A stretch of DNA of 6,110 nt, from assembly GCA_902775075.1 (NCBI GenBank), contig CACYKX010000186.1:1-6110 (forward strand), read 5' to 3'. How positions within the stretch are numbered: the first letter of the stretch is position 1; each line of letters opens with the position of its first letter. The position numbers were made by a program, and so were the translations under genes. This DNA comes from an uncultured Prevotellaceae bacterium. GTDB lineage: Bacteria > Bacteroidota > Bacteroidia > Bacteroidales > Bacteroidaceae. Shown here one piece after another: positions 1 through 4,278 of the stretch. The notes below the pieces were generated by a model. The model had not been told where the DNA came from. It worked only from the letters and a program-made list of their open reading frames with translations, and ran no database searches.

Positions 1-2
1 AT

Positions 3-119
3 GCCCAGCGTCCCGGCGGCTGCCACCTGGTCGGCGTCGGCTTGGTAGTCCTCGTACCACTGCTGAATGGCCGTCGTCTCAGCCTCGTAGGCCGACTTCC
101 GCCGCTGCAACCCTGTTAA
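3..119 (-). CDS. Partial unknown reading frame at the left edge, GC-rich
   Basis: Minus-strand frame open from about 119 to the left edge. It reads as a hydrophilic, probably helical segment (LQRRKSAYEAETTAIQQWY, then EDYQADADQVAAAGTLG). The plus-strand frames give either a stop or an implausible Arg/Pro/Ser-rich peptide, so the minus frame is the better candidate. No ATG begins it. Upstream, the sequence turns sharply from GC-rich to AT-rich near 119-120, and the frame hits a stop further into the AT-rich part. This suggests a gene fragment cut at a junction (natural recombination or contig chimerism) rather than a complete gene. I do not recognise the family. It differs in base composition from every other gene in the window. 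Confidence 0.25.
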
Positions 120-443
120 CCTTAAATCTAATACTATGAAAAACACGTTGCAAATATATAGCTATTTCTTAAAGAAATAAGCATTTTAACATAATTTTCA
201 ATGATTTTCAACAAAAATTAGTGCTATCCTAACAAAAAATGTGTAATTTTGCACCAGAAATGACATGAGGGATGCCTCCTAACAGTAATGCGGAGGAGGA
301 TTTCATAGACATCGTTAAGATGGGCTTCACAAACGGCAACATCCCTCTATAGCAAATAAGAGGATGCTTCATATCGTAAGATTGAAGGTTATAATAACAC
401 CAGAAATGGTCAACAAAAATTGGGACATCCTCTACAACACAAG
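120..443. other. AT-rich spacer without a convincing gene
   Basis: About 320 bp with no convincing gene. On the plus strand there are two very short frames: 272-352 (26 aa, starting MPPNSNAEEDF) and 406-468 (20 aa, starting MVNKNWDILY). The stretch contains short repeated pieces: CACCAGAAATG at 252-262 and 398-408, and CAACAAAAATT at 209-219 and 411-421. A plus-strand terminator follows at 444-479, so a short plus-strand transcript is likely. It could be a small RNA, a leader peptide message or the remains of a gene. A 74-aa minus-strand frame here (229-453) looks like a shadow. Confidence 0.4.
244..251 (+). promoter_or_regulatory. Possible Bacteroidota -7 box
   Basis: TAATTTTG matches the TAnnTTTG consensus of Bacteroidota housekeeping promoters. 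It points at the small frames and the terminator at 444-479, and would give a transcript of about 220 nt. No clear TTTG is seen at the -33 position, so support is weak. Confidence 0.25.
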
Positions 444-479
444 GCTTAATCATGTATTACATGGTTAAGCTTTTGTTTT
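444..479 (+). terminator. Rho-independent terminator, plus strand
   Basis: Arms GCTTAATCATG (444-454) and CATGGTTAAGC (460-470) pair over 11 bp with one wobble-type position and a 5-nt loop (455-459). TTTTGTTTT follows at 471-479. The T-tract direction indicates a plus-strand transcript arriving from the 120-443 spacer. It faces the minus-strand terminator at 513-540, giving a convergent pair. Confidence 0.7.
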
Positions 480-512
480 ACTTTAAATATTTCAAAGTGA
501 TTCATTGAATTG

Positions 513-540
513 AAAAAGGGAACCTCATATGAGATTCCCT
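513..540 (-). terminator. Rho-independent terminator of the parA operon
   Basis: Inverted repeat 517-540, AGGGAA..CTCAT/ATGAG..TTCCCT, with a single mismatched pair. On the minus strand it is followed by five T residues (plus-strand A513-517). It begins a few bases after the stop codon of the ribbon-helix-helix gene and closes the parA operon. Confidence 0.85.
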
Positions 541-545
541 GAAGA

Positions 546-908
546 TCAGGAAAGGTCAAAGACCTTGGAAACATCGCCGCCTTTCTTGACTTTCGGGAGC
601 CTGACTGTCCCGTATTTCCTTTCATACTCATTGATAATTTTGTCAAAGGCAAGGTTCATCAAATCCTTGATTGCAATACCCTCTCTGGCGGCTATCGTCC
701 TAATCTTTGTAACCTTGTCATCATCTGCCATCGTGCAGAATCTGATAACTTTATTGTGTAAGGCCGGGCGGCCTCTCCTGGTATTGTTCTGCTCTTCAGC
801 GGCAGAATCATCTTTCACAGGAGTATCTTCTTTTTCTTCTGTAGGCTCTGATGACTGTACATTTGAGAACAGTTTTTCAAGCCCTTTTTCAAAGTTCTTC
901 TTTGCCAT
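546..908 (-). CDS. Small ribbon-helix-helix partition partner (ParG/omega-like)
   Basis: 120-aa protein encoded directly downstream of parA. Residues 1-15 (MAKKNFEKGLEKLFS) form a basic, probably helical N-terminus. Residues 18-43 are an acidic, probably disordered linker. RRGRP at 44-48 resembles an AT-hook. Residues 53-60 (KVIRFCTM) look like the DNA-contacting beta strand, with helices at about 62-76 and 78-97, which is the usual ribbon-helix-helix arrangement. In known type Ib systems (ParG of TP228, omega of pSM19035) such a protein binds the centromere, represses its own operon, and stimulates ParA through a basic flexible N-terminus. The length and gene order fit that role. The specific role is inferred from fold and position, not from a recognised name. 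The likely binding sites are the TATTACT iterons immediately upstream. A less likely alternative is a plain transcriptional regulator. Confidence 0.75.
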   Translation of the reverse strand: MAKKNFEKGLEKLFSNVQSSEPTEEKEDTPVKDDSAAEEQNNTRRGRPALHNKVIRFCTMADDDKVTKIRTIAAREGIAIKDLMNLAFDKIINEYERKYGTVRLPKVKKGGDVSKVFDLS

Positions 909-912
909 CGTA

Positions 913-957
913 TATTACTTGAAATAGTATTACTAATAATAATATTACTATGATTAA
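913..957. repeat. Three TATTACT iterons, exact 15-bp period
   Basis: TATTACT occurs at 913-919, 928-934 and 943-949, so three 15-bp units fill the gap between the parA stop and the start of the small DNA-binding protein. The eight bases after each heptamer are AT-rich and less conserved. The same hexamer recurs upstream of parA. The layout suits cooperative binding by a ribbon-helix-helix protein, so this is a candidate centromere (parS) and/or operator. Confidence 0.65.
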
Positions 958-968
958 CACACTCAGAA

Positions 969-1718
969 TCAGCCTCTTTTGATAATCTCCTCAACCAATG
1001 AACCATAGTCCTTTGCACCGTTACACTTGGGATTATAGGTATAGATGTCAGTAGAAGAAAGAGGTGCTTCTGCCACTGAGATATTCTCGCGAATCTTCGT
1101 CTCAAAGATGATATTGCCGAACTGTTTCCTCAGTTGGTTCTCCAGAGCCTTATTGAGGTTCCTGCCATGCCAACGAGTGAAGATGATACCAGAAAGCTTC
1201 AGCTCCTTATTGGCACGTTTCTTCACCATTTCTATACTCCGTATGAGTGTATTCATACCTCGTGTCGGCAGTACTTCGGCAGTCATGGGGATATACAGGT
1301 CTGTCGATGCCACCAGGGCGTTGATGGTAAGAAGTCCAAGTGATGGAGGACAGTCTATGATAATATAGTCATACTCCCGTTTCACCTCTTCAAGCAGTTC
1401 AAGGAGGATATACTCCCGATCCATCTTGGTGGACAACTCCAGTTCAGCCGATGATAAATCAAGACTCGAAGGGATGATGTCAACATTCTCCATGACATGG
1501 ACTATACTCAATTCATGTCCTTCTATGAGTGTGTCATAGAGAGTCATGGGCGGTTCCTCTTCCAGAAGGCTGCTCGTCAGGTTCGCCTGAGCGTCAAGGT
1601 CAACCAGAAGAACCTTGAATCCCCTACGTGCCAGGCCCACACCTACACTTGTTACCGTGGTGGTCTTTCCTACTCCACCCTTGTGATTTGCTACAGATAT
1701 AATTTTTGTCTTATTCAT
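969..1718 (-). CDS. parA: ParA partition ATPase
   Basis: 249-aa deviant-Walker ATPase of the ParA/Soj/MinD superfamily, which moves plasmid or element copies along the nucleoid by ATP-dependent binding to non-specific DNA. Visible motifs: Walker A KGGVGKTT at 13-20 with the signature lysine at 13; A' VDLDAQANLT at 39-48; Walker B DYIIIDCPPSLG at 117-128; and a conserved C-terminal stretch IRENISVAEAP at 210-219. There is no N-terminal helix-turn-helix extension, so it is of the short Soj/type Ib class, which leaves repression to its small partner. The start at 1718 places the Walker A motif at the usual position. A TAACTTTG promoter lies about 40 bp upstream, and candidate operator repeats overlap the promoter region. 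It is probably co-transcribed with the downstream ribbon-helix-helix gene. The family assignment is secure; the replicon it serves is not visible here. Confidence 0.96.
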   Translation of the reverse strand: MNKTKIISVANHKGGVGKTTTVTSVGVGLARRGFKVLLVDLDAQANLTSSLLEEEPPMTLYDTLIEGHELSIVHVMENVDIIPSSLDLSSAELELSTKMDREYILLELLEEVKREYDYIIIDCPPSLGLLTINALVASTDLYIPMTAEVLPTRGMNTLIRSIEMVKKRANKELKLSGIIFTRWHGRNLNKALENQLRKQFGNIIFETKIRENISVAEAPLSSTDIYTYNPKCNGAKDYGSLVEEIIKRG

Positions 1719-1730
1719 ACTTACTTATTC

Positions 1731-1791
1731 GATTACTATTACCTACTATGCATCCACAAAGTTAAGTCTTATTTCAAGTAATACGGTAATA
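1731..1791. promoter_or_regulatory. Candidate operator/parS repeats upstream of parA
   Basis: TATTAC elements lie at 1737-1742 (with a related GATTAC at 1731-1736). Two lie in the opposite orientation: AGTAATA at 1777-1783, an exact reverse complement of the 913-957 iteron core, and GGTAATA at 1785-1791. The inverted elements sit just upstream of the parA -7 box and the direct one lies in the leader, so bound protein would interfere with transcription. This fits autorepression by the small partition partner. The stretch 1770-1783 is a perfect 14-bp reverse-complement copy of 913-926. Confidence 0.5.
1757..1764 (-). promoter_or_regulatory. parA promoter -7 box
   Basis: On the minus strand this reads TAACTTTG, a match to the Bacteroidota TAnnTTTG box. 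It implies a transcript start near 1750 and a 5'UTR of about 30 nt before parA. No good -33 TTTG is seen at the expected distance; that interval is occupied by the AGTAATA/GGTAATA repeats. Confidence 0.6.
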
Positions 1792-1913
1792 TTATTCATA
1801 AAAATACCGTCCCTCAAAACTATTTAACTTCGGTTTGCGATTATTTTTAGCTCTTGTTTTCCGAAGGAGTTTCCATGAGTACCACAGATGGCACTCAGCC
1901 AAGAGAAAAATAC
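1792..1913. other. Spacer between parA operators and the upstream operon
   Basis: No gene supported. An ACGGTA/TACCGT inverted repeat (1783-1788 and 1805-1810) lies at its low-coordinate end. A nested weak inverted repeat spans 1852-1904 (CTCTTG with CAAGAG outside, TGAGT with ACTCA inside). This nested structure could end the upstream SLOG operon, but it lacks a T-tract. Confidence 0.35.
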
Positions 1914-2027
1914 TCACCTGTCCCTGCGGAAATCATTTCTCCTGTCACCTCTCCACCAGCCACCAAGAATGGCGAAAAACATTCGGAATACGATGGGGAT
2001 GATGATGATTGCCGTTATATCATTCAT
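1914..2027 (-). CDS. Possible 37-aa single-pass membrane peptide
   Basis: Minus-strand frame with an ATG start at 2027, 22 bp after the stop of the SLOG gene and in the same direction. The product starts MNDITAIIIIPIVFRMFFAI and continues LGGWWRGDRRNDFRRDR. It has one hydrophobic segment of about 18 residues (4-22), then a tryptophan pair and a strongly basic tail (Arg at 26, 29, 30, 34, 35, 37), which suggests a membrane-anchored peptide with a cytoplasmic basic end. Small proteins of this shape include type I toxins, small phage proteins and accessory membrane peptides, and I cannot choose between them. The opposite-strand frame 1854-2042 is hydrophilic and low-complexity (it contains DGDDDD), with a moderately good AAGGAG before an internal ATG at 1875, so it is a rival. 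I favour the minus frame because of operon position. Confidence 0.35.
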   Translation of the reverse strand: MNDITAIIIIPIVFRMFFAILGGWWRGDRRNDFRRDR

Positions 2028-2049
2028 ACGCAATGTGTTTAGTTAATAC

Positions 2050-2538
2050 TCAAAAGAGATTGACCACCCGGACTCCCTGGTTCGTGGCCTTCTTCACCGT
2101 GTAGTAGGTTCCACCCTTCTCCCGACCATCATAGTACGCTATCAGAAGATTAGAGTGGTCAACCATGAACTCGTCCCGTTCAAGGTAGCAACGAGTGTAG
2201 TAGCTCTCACTGAGCACTATCACCTCGTCGGCCTGGTTCATCAGCCGTTCATAGCGGAGCTTGTCTGTAGGCGAGTAACGCATGGACTGCCCATTGAACG
2301 GGATTGCAGCAGTCAGAGTAATATCTGGGAAGTCAACCTTCATAGATACGACAACCTCTGCCGCAAGCATATCAAAGCCGATGGCAAAGCCGCTGATGAA
2401 ATTACGGATGCCATGCTCATAAGCCTTGGTAATAGAGTCTCTGAGACGTGCCTTAATGCAGTCCCTCATTGAATACTGACAGGATCGATGTCCTGTGAAT
2501 GCTGCCGAGACAGCCTTACTGAATCTTGTTTGTTCCAT
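2050..2538 (-). CDS. SLOG-superfamily protein, DUF1273/YpsA-like
   Basis: 162-aa protein that fits the DUF1273 (YpsA) branch of the SLOG superfamily, Rossmann-like proteins thought to bind nucleotide-derived ligands and related to DprA and LOG. Visible landmarks: AFTGHRS at 13-19 (first strand and glycine loop); FISGFAIGFDMLAAE at 47-61, the second glycine-rich loop with conserved Gly and Asp; AAIPFNGQ at 77-84; RDEFMVDHSN at 121-130; and LLIAYYDGREKGGT at 131-144, where the GGT corresponds to the ligand loop. The protein is about full length for the family and likely cytosolic. It lies 10 bp downstream of a phosphoribosyltransferase-like gene, so the two probably share a transcript and a nucleotide or PRPP-linked pathway. 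The true ligand and reaction are unknown; family membership is well supported by motif order. Confidence 0.85.
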   Translation of the reverse strand: MEQTRFSKAVSAAFTGHRSCQYSMRDCIKARLRDSITKAYEHGIRNFISGFAIGFDMLAAEVVVSMKVDFPDITLTAAIPFNGQSMRYSPTDKLRYERLMNQADEVIVLSESYYTRCYLERDEFMVDHSNLLIAYYDGREKGGTYYTVKKATNQGVRVVNLF

Positions 2539-2548
2539 ATTGTAACTT

Positions 2549-3133
2549 TTATGATTGTGGTCTGTATTTGTATGATGTCTTTCCGAGAAAGAATCCGTTG
2601 GTTACGTGCGCCCCAACCTTTTCAAGCTGAGAGGTGAAATAGCAGAATGAGGTGCCGGTGGTTACGATGTCATCCCATATACACACATTCTTGCCAAAGA
2701 AGAATGGCGCATCAACCTCGATGGAGTTCTGCTCGTTCATGCGCTGCTCACGGATTTCTTTCTTGACTTTCGTTCCATGGACTGAGGTGCGCTCTCCCAA
2801 TACCTTAACATGGGAATAGCCGTCAATGGCACCCGAAAACTGACATACAAGGGCTGAAAATGCCTTGTTGCGTATCTCGTTCTTCTCTTGGCTGCTTGCA
2901 GGAATGCAGGAGAAAACCACATTCTTCACCTTACGTCCGTATATCCTAACAAGTTCCTTGGCAACACACTTTGCGATGCTCTGCTGAAGGAGTCCGGATT
3001 TGAAGTCATAGACCATCTGACGCGAAAAAATATCCTCGATGCCTATGTTCTTAATGCGCATAGGATAATAGCGGAGGAAACTATATAGTTCCTTGTCCTC
3101 TTGACCCTTGATGTAAACCTTGACTTTTTCCAT
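2549..3133 (-). CDS. Phosphoribosyltransferase-like protein (ComF/PRTase type I fold)
   Basis: 194-aa protein whose clearest motif is VCIWDDIVTTGTS at 150-162, the 13-residue PRPP-binding signature of type I phosphoribosyltransferases (hydrophobic strand, paired Asp at 154-155, then the TTGTS phosphate loop). Upstream, VVFSCIPAS at 72-80 resembles the strand and loop of ComF-like proteins that precedes the active site. The N-terminal ~60 residues are not a zinc-binding domain of the usual ComF kind, since no cysteine cluster is visible. Such proteins transfer or cleave a ribose-5-phosphate group using PRPP, but the base substrate cannot be read from the sequence. The start is fixed by an in-frame TAA at 3149-3151. 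It is the first gene of a two- or three-gene operon and is preceded directly by leader repeat copy 1. An exact family name is uncertain; the PRTase fold is well supported. Confidence 0.8.
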   Translation of the reverse strand: MEKVKVYIKGQEDKELYSFLRYYPMRIKNIGIEDIFSRQMVYDFKSGLLQQSIAKCVAKELVRIYGRKVKNVVFSCIPASSQEKNEIRNKAFSALVCQFSGAIDGYSHVKVLGERTSVHGTKVKKEIREQRMNEQNSIEVDAPFFFGKNVCIWDDIVTTGTSFCYFTSQLEKVGAHVTNGFFLGKTSYKYRPQS

Positions 3134-3139
3134 GTTGCT

Positions 3140-3355
3140 TGAAAGCTTTTATTTCCCTAACTTTGAAGCCTTTCGGCCAAGTGATCGGGAAGATTTTTCT
3201 GCTTTCCGAAGTGTGGCTGATGCAAAACAGGCAAGTCTGACATGAAGAATACTCTTTTCTGAGGAAAAGGAAGATTGTTCATAAGGCACGACTTGCAGAT
3301 TGCAGCGGACACGGTAACTTCGCAGAAAAAGATTCCCGGAATCACGCGGGCGACA
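3140..3355 (-). repeat. Leader repeat, copy 1 (before the PRTase gene)
   Basis: About 216 bp, roughly 85-90 % identical by eye to 5244-5458, in the same orientation. It ends 6 bp before the start codon, much as copy 2 does. Three single-base indels and an in-frame TAA (3149-3151) show that it is not coding, although a 73-aa minus frame crosses it. Conserved structures: a perfect 6-bp hairpin CTTTTC/GAAAAG (3254-3259 and 3264-3269) whose 4-base loop differs between copies, and on the minus strand a GCC-GAAA-GGC hairpin (3168-3177) with a GNRA-type loop. The most divergent part is about 3214-3226. A TATAAT-like hexamer on the minus strand (3377-3382) lies just outside. I read it as a shared 5' leader or promoter module. 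Confidence 0.8.
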
Positions 3356-3385
3356 AGGAACCTGGGAAACAGGATCATTATAAGA

Positions 3386-3508
3386 GTGTACTCCGATGTA
3401 CTTCAGTGAACTTCAGTGTACTTCGGTGGACTATAAGTGTACTTCGGTGGACAATGGTGTACTACGATGGATAGCATTGTTCATCGATGTATAACAGTCG
3501 ATAACGGT
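3386..3508. repeat. Array of ~12 degenerate 10-bp-phased repeats
   Basis: The unit approximates GTACTTCGGT and recurs at 3388, 3398, 3408, 3418 and 3428, then after one 11-bp step at 3439, 3449, 3459, 3469, 3479, 3489 and 3499. Later units are increasingly degenerate. Pairs of units make better-conserved 20-21-bp iterons starting GTGTACT at 3386, 3416, 3437 and 3457. A 10-bp unit cannot keep a reading frame, so this is not coding. The helical phasing puts every unit on the same DNA face, as in protein-binding arrays of origins, partition sites or resolution sites. Confidence 0.7.
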
Positions 3509-3530
3509 CGCTACTTGTTGTTATCGACCG
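3497..3530. repeat. Perfect 9-bp inverted repeat
   Basis: GTCGATAAC (3497-3505) and GTTATCGAC (3520-3528) are exact reverse complements with a 14-bp spacer. An overlapping alternative pairs CGGTCG (3505-3510) with CGACCG (3525-3530). It abuts the phased array, as expected for part of an origin, oriT or recombination site. No T-tract argues against a terminator. Confidence 0.6.
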
Positions 3531-3550
3531 CAAACGATGGCGAGCCAGAC

Positions 3551-3602
3551 AAACTAAAACAGTTTATGTCAAGCTATAAGAGTTGACCAACAGAGTTTAT
3601 AG
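3551..3602. repeat. Two small inverted repeats
   Basis: AAACT/AGTTT (3551-3555 and 3561-3565, 5-base loop) is followed by CTATAA/TTATAG (3574-3579 and 3597-3602). Each is short and could be chance, but they continue the run of symmetry elements between the array and the 15-bp hairpin. Confidence 0.35.
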
Positions 3603-3609
3603 AATAGTT

Positions 3610-3647
3610 GCTTCGCCCTTCAGACGGGATGATCTGAAGGGCGAAGC
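3610..3647 (-). terminator. Perfect 15-bp hairpin after the four-gene operon
   Basis: GCTTCGCCCTTCAGA (3610-3624) and TCTGAAGGGCGAAGC (3633-3647) are exact complements with an 8-base loop. It lies 15 bp beyond the stop of the last operon gene, the usual terminator place. However, neither side has a clear T-tract (minus strand continues AACTATTCT), so it may instead be an RNA-stabilising 3' hairpin, or a structural part of the adjacent repeat region such as an oriT hairpin. Confidence 0.6.
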
Positions 3648-3662
3648 CGCCACGTCAAGGCA

Positions 3663-3905
3663 CTAAGCCGACTTCTTGCCTATTCGTTTATTAAACTCAT
3701 TGGCATAGAACACCCCTAACAAATACTGTTCCAGCTGCTCCAGTGGCAGGTATTCAGTACAACGTGTCCCGAACTCTCCTGGTGACGGAACCACATAAAC
3801 GGCATATTTTGCCCCACATCTGGCATCCGCTGCTCTTAGAACAGCCTTGGGGTTGATTTCCGTTACCCAACGCTCTATCATTGATTTACGCTCCTTGTTC
3901 TTCAT
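3663..3905 (-). CDS. Hypothetical 80-aa protein
   Basis: Last gene of the four-gene operon, 19 bp after the preceding stop. I do not recognise the family. The product is soluble and mixed alpha/beta: a basic start (MKNKERKSMIERW), a predicted strand YAVYVVPSPGEFG at 34-46, a helix EQLEQYLLGVFYANEFN at about 56-72, and a basic end (KRIGKKSA). Two cysteines (30 and 49) are not arranged as a metal site. The annotated ATG at 3905 may be replaced by the internal ATG at residue 9 (3881). Its setting among other small accessory genes suggests a mobile-element accessory role, with nothing more specific visible. Confidence 0.7.
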   Translation of the reverse strand: MKNKERKSMIERWVTEINPKAVLRAADARCGAKYAVYVVPSPGEFGTRCTEYLPLEQLEQYLLGVFYANEFNKRIGKKSA

Positions 3906-3924
3906 ATCGCTTGCTGTTCAATGG

Positions 3925-4221
3925 TTATAATAAGCTCCAGTCATTAACGAGCCACACTTCAATATCATAGTTTGTCTCATAGCCCTGCGTCTGGTAGGCG
4001 AACTCCAGTTCCTTGCGGAGTCTGCGCCTTACTTCGGCTTCCAACACCCGTTTTGAGGTATGCTTTATCTCGTCCTCGTCGAAGAACTCTTCCAACTCAA
4101 TACGATGGTTCTTTACAATGGCATTCACTGCTGCCCATTTGCTTGTGAACACTCCAGCACACTCTCTGTGGCTAAGGCTGTGCCAAGCATCCGTCTCGTA
4201 AACTACAAAAATCTGTCTCAT
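3925..4221 (-). CDS. Hypothetical 98-aa accessory protein
   Basis: Third gene of the operon. The N-terminus MRQIFVVYETDAWHS and the late TQGYETNYDIEVW segment (residues 78-90) recall, from memory, a small Bacteroidota protein type with a start like VYETDAWHS and a later TQGY motif, of unknown function. The middle is a charged helical region: an acidic stretch EEFFDEDE at 44-51, then an Arg-rich RVLEAEVRRRLRKELEF at 58-74, which could be a short coiled coil. No signal peptide, membrane segment or catalytic motif is visible. It follows a 57-bp gap that contains a hairpin. The reading frame is convincing; the function is unknown. Confidence 0.75.
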   Translation of the reverse strand: MRQIFVVYETDAWHSLSHRECAGVFTSKWAAVNAIVKNHRIELEEFFDEDEIKHTSKRVLEAEVRRRLRKELEFAYQTQGYETNYDIEVWLVNDWSLL

Positions 4222-4226
4222 AATAC

Positions 4227-4272
4227 TTGGGGATTATTGGGAATAGGCAGCGTCCTTGCCACCTATCCCCAA
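4227..4272. repeat. Intergenic hairpin with two alternative pairings
   Basis: In the 57-bp gap between the 181-aa and 98-aa genes, TTGGGGAT (4227-4234) pairs exactly with ATCCCCAA (4265-4272). Alternatively GGGAATAGG (4239-4247) pairs with CCTATCCC (4262-4269) with one bulged A. Both use the same 3' arm, so they compete. No T-tract follows on the minus strand. It could be an intercistronic processing or attenuation hairpin that lowers expression of the last two genes. Confidence 0.5.
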
Positions 4273-4278
4273 AGTGAT

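Noticed and set aside
229..453. 74-aa minus-strand frame in the AT-rich spacer
   Set aside because: No recognisable pattern, lies beyond the parA operon terminator and overlaps the plus-strand terminator.
529..927. 132-aa plus-strand frame opposite the small partition gene
   Set aside because: Serine- and phenylalanine-rich shadow of the ribbon-helix-helix gene, which has fold, position and a terminator in its favour.
969..1718. MinD or nitrogenase iron-protein-like ATPase instead of ParA
   Set aside because: The short length, C-terminal motif and a downstream ribbon-helix-helix gene with iterons fit a partition ATPase better.
1854..2042. 62-aa plus-strand frame with an AAGGAG before an internal ATG
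   Set aside because: Low-complexity hydrophilic product antisense to a frame in operon orientation. Kept as a rival to the 37-aa peptide but not listed as a gene.
3157..3378. 73-aa minus-strand frame over leader copy 1
   Set aside because: The corresponding region of copy 2 is read in a different frame because of single-base indels, so protein sequence is not conserved although DNA is; an in-frame stop also separates copy 1 from the PRTase frame.
3386..3508. CRISPR-like array
   Set aside because: Units are about 10 bp with no unique spacers between longer repeats and no cas gene, so it is a phased tandem array instead.
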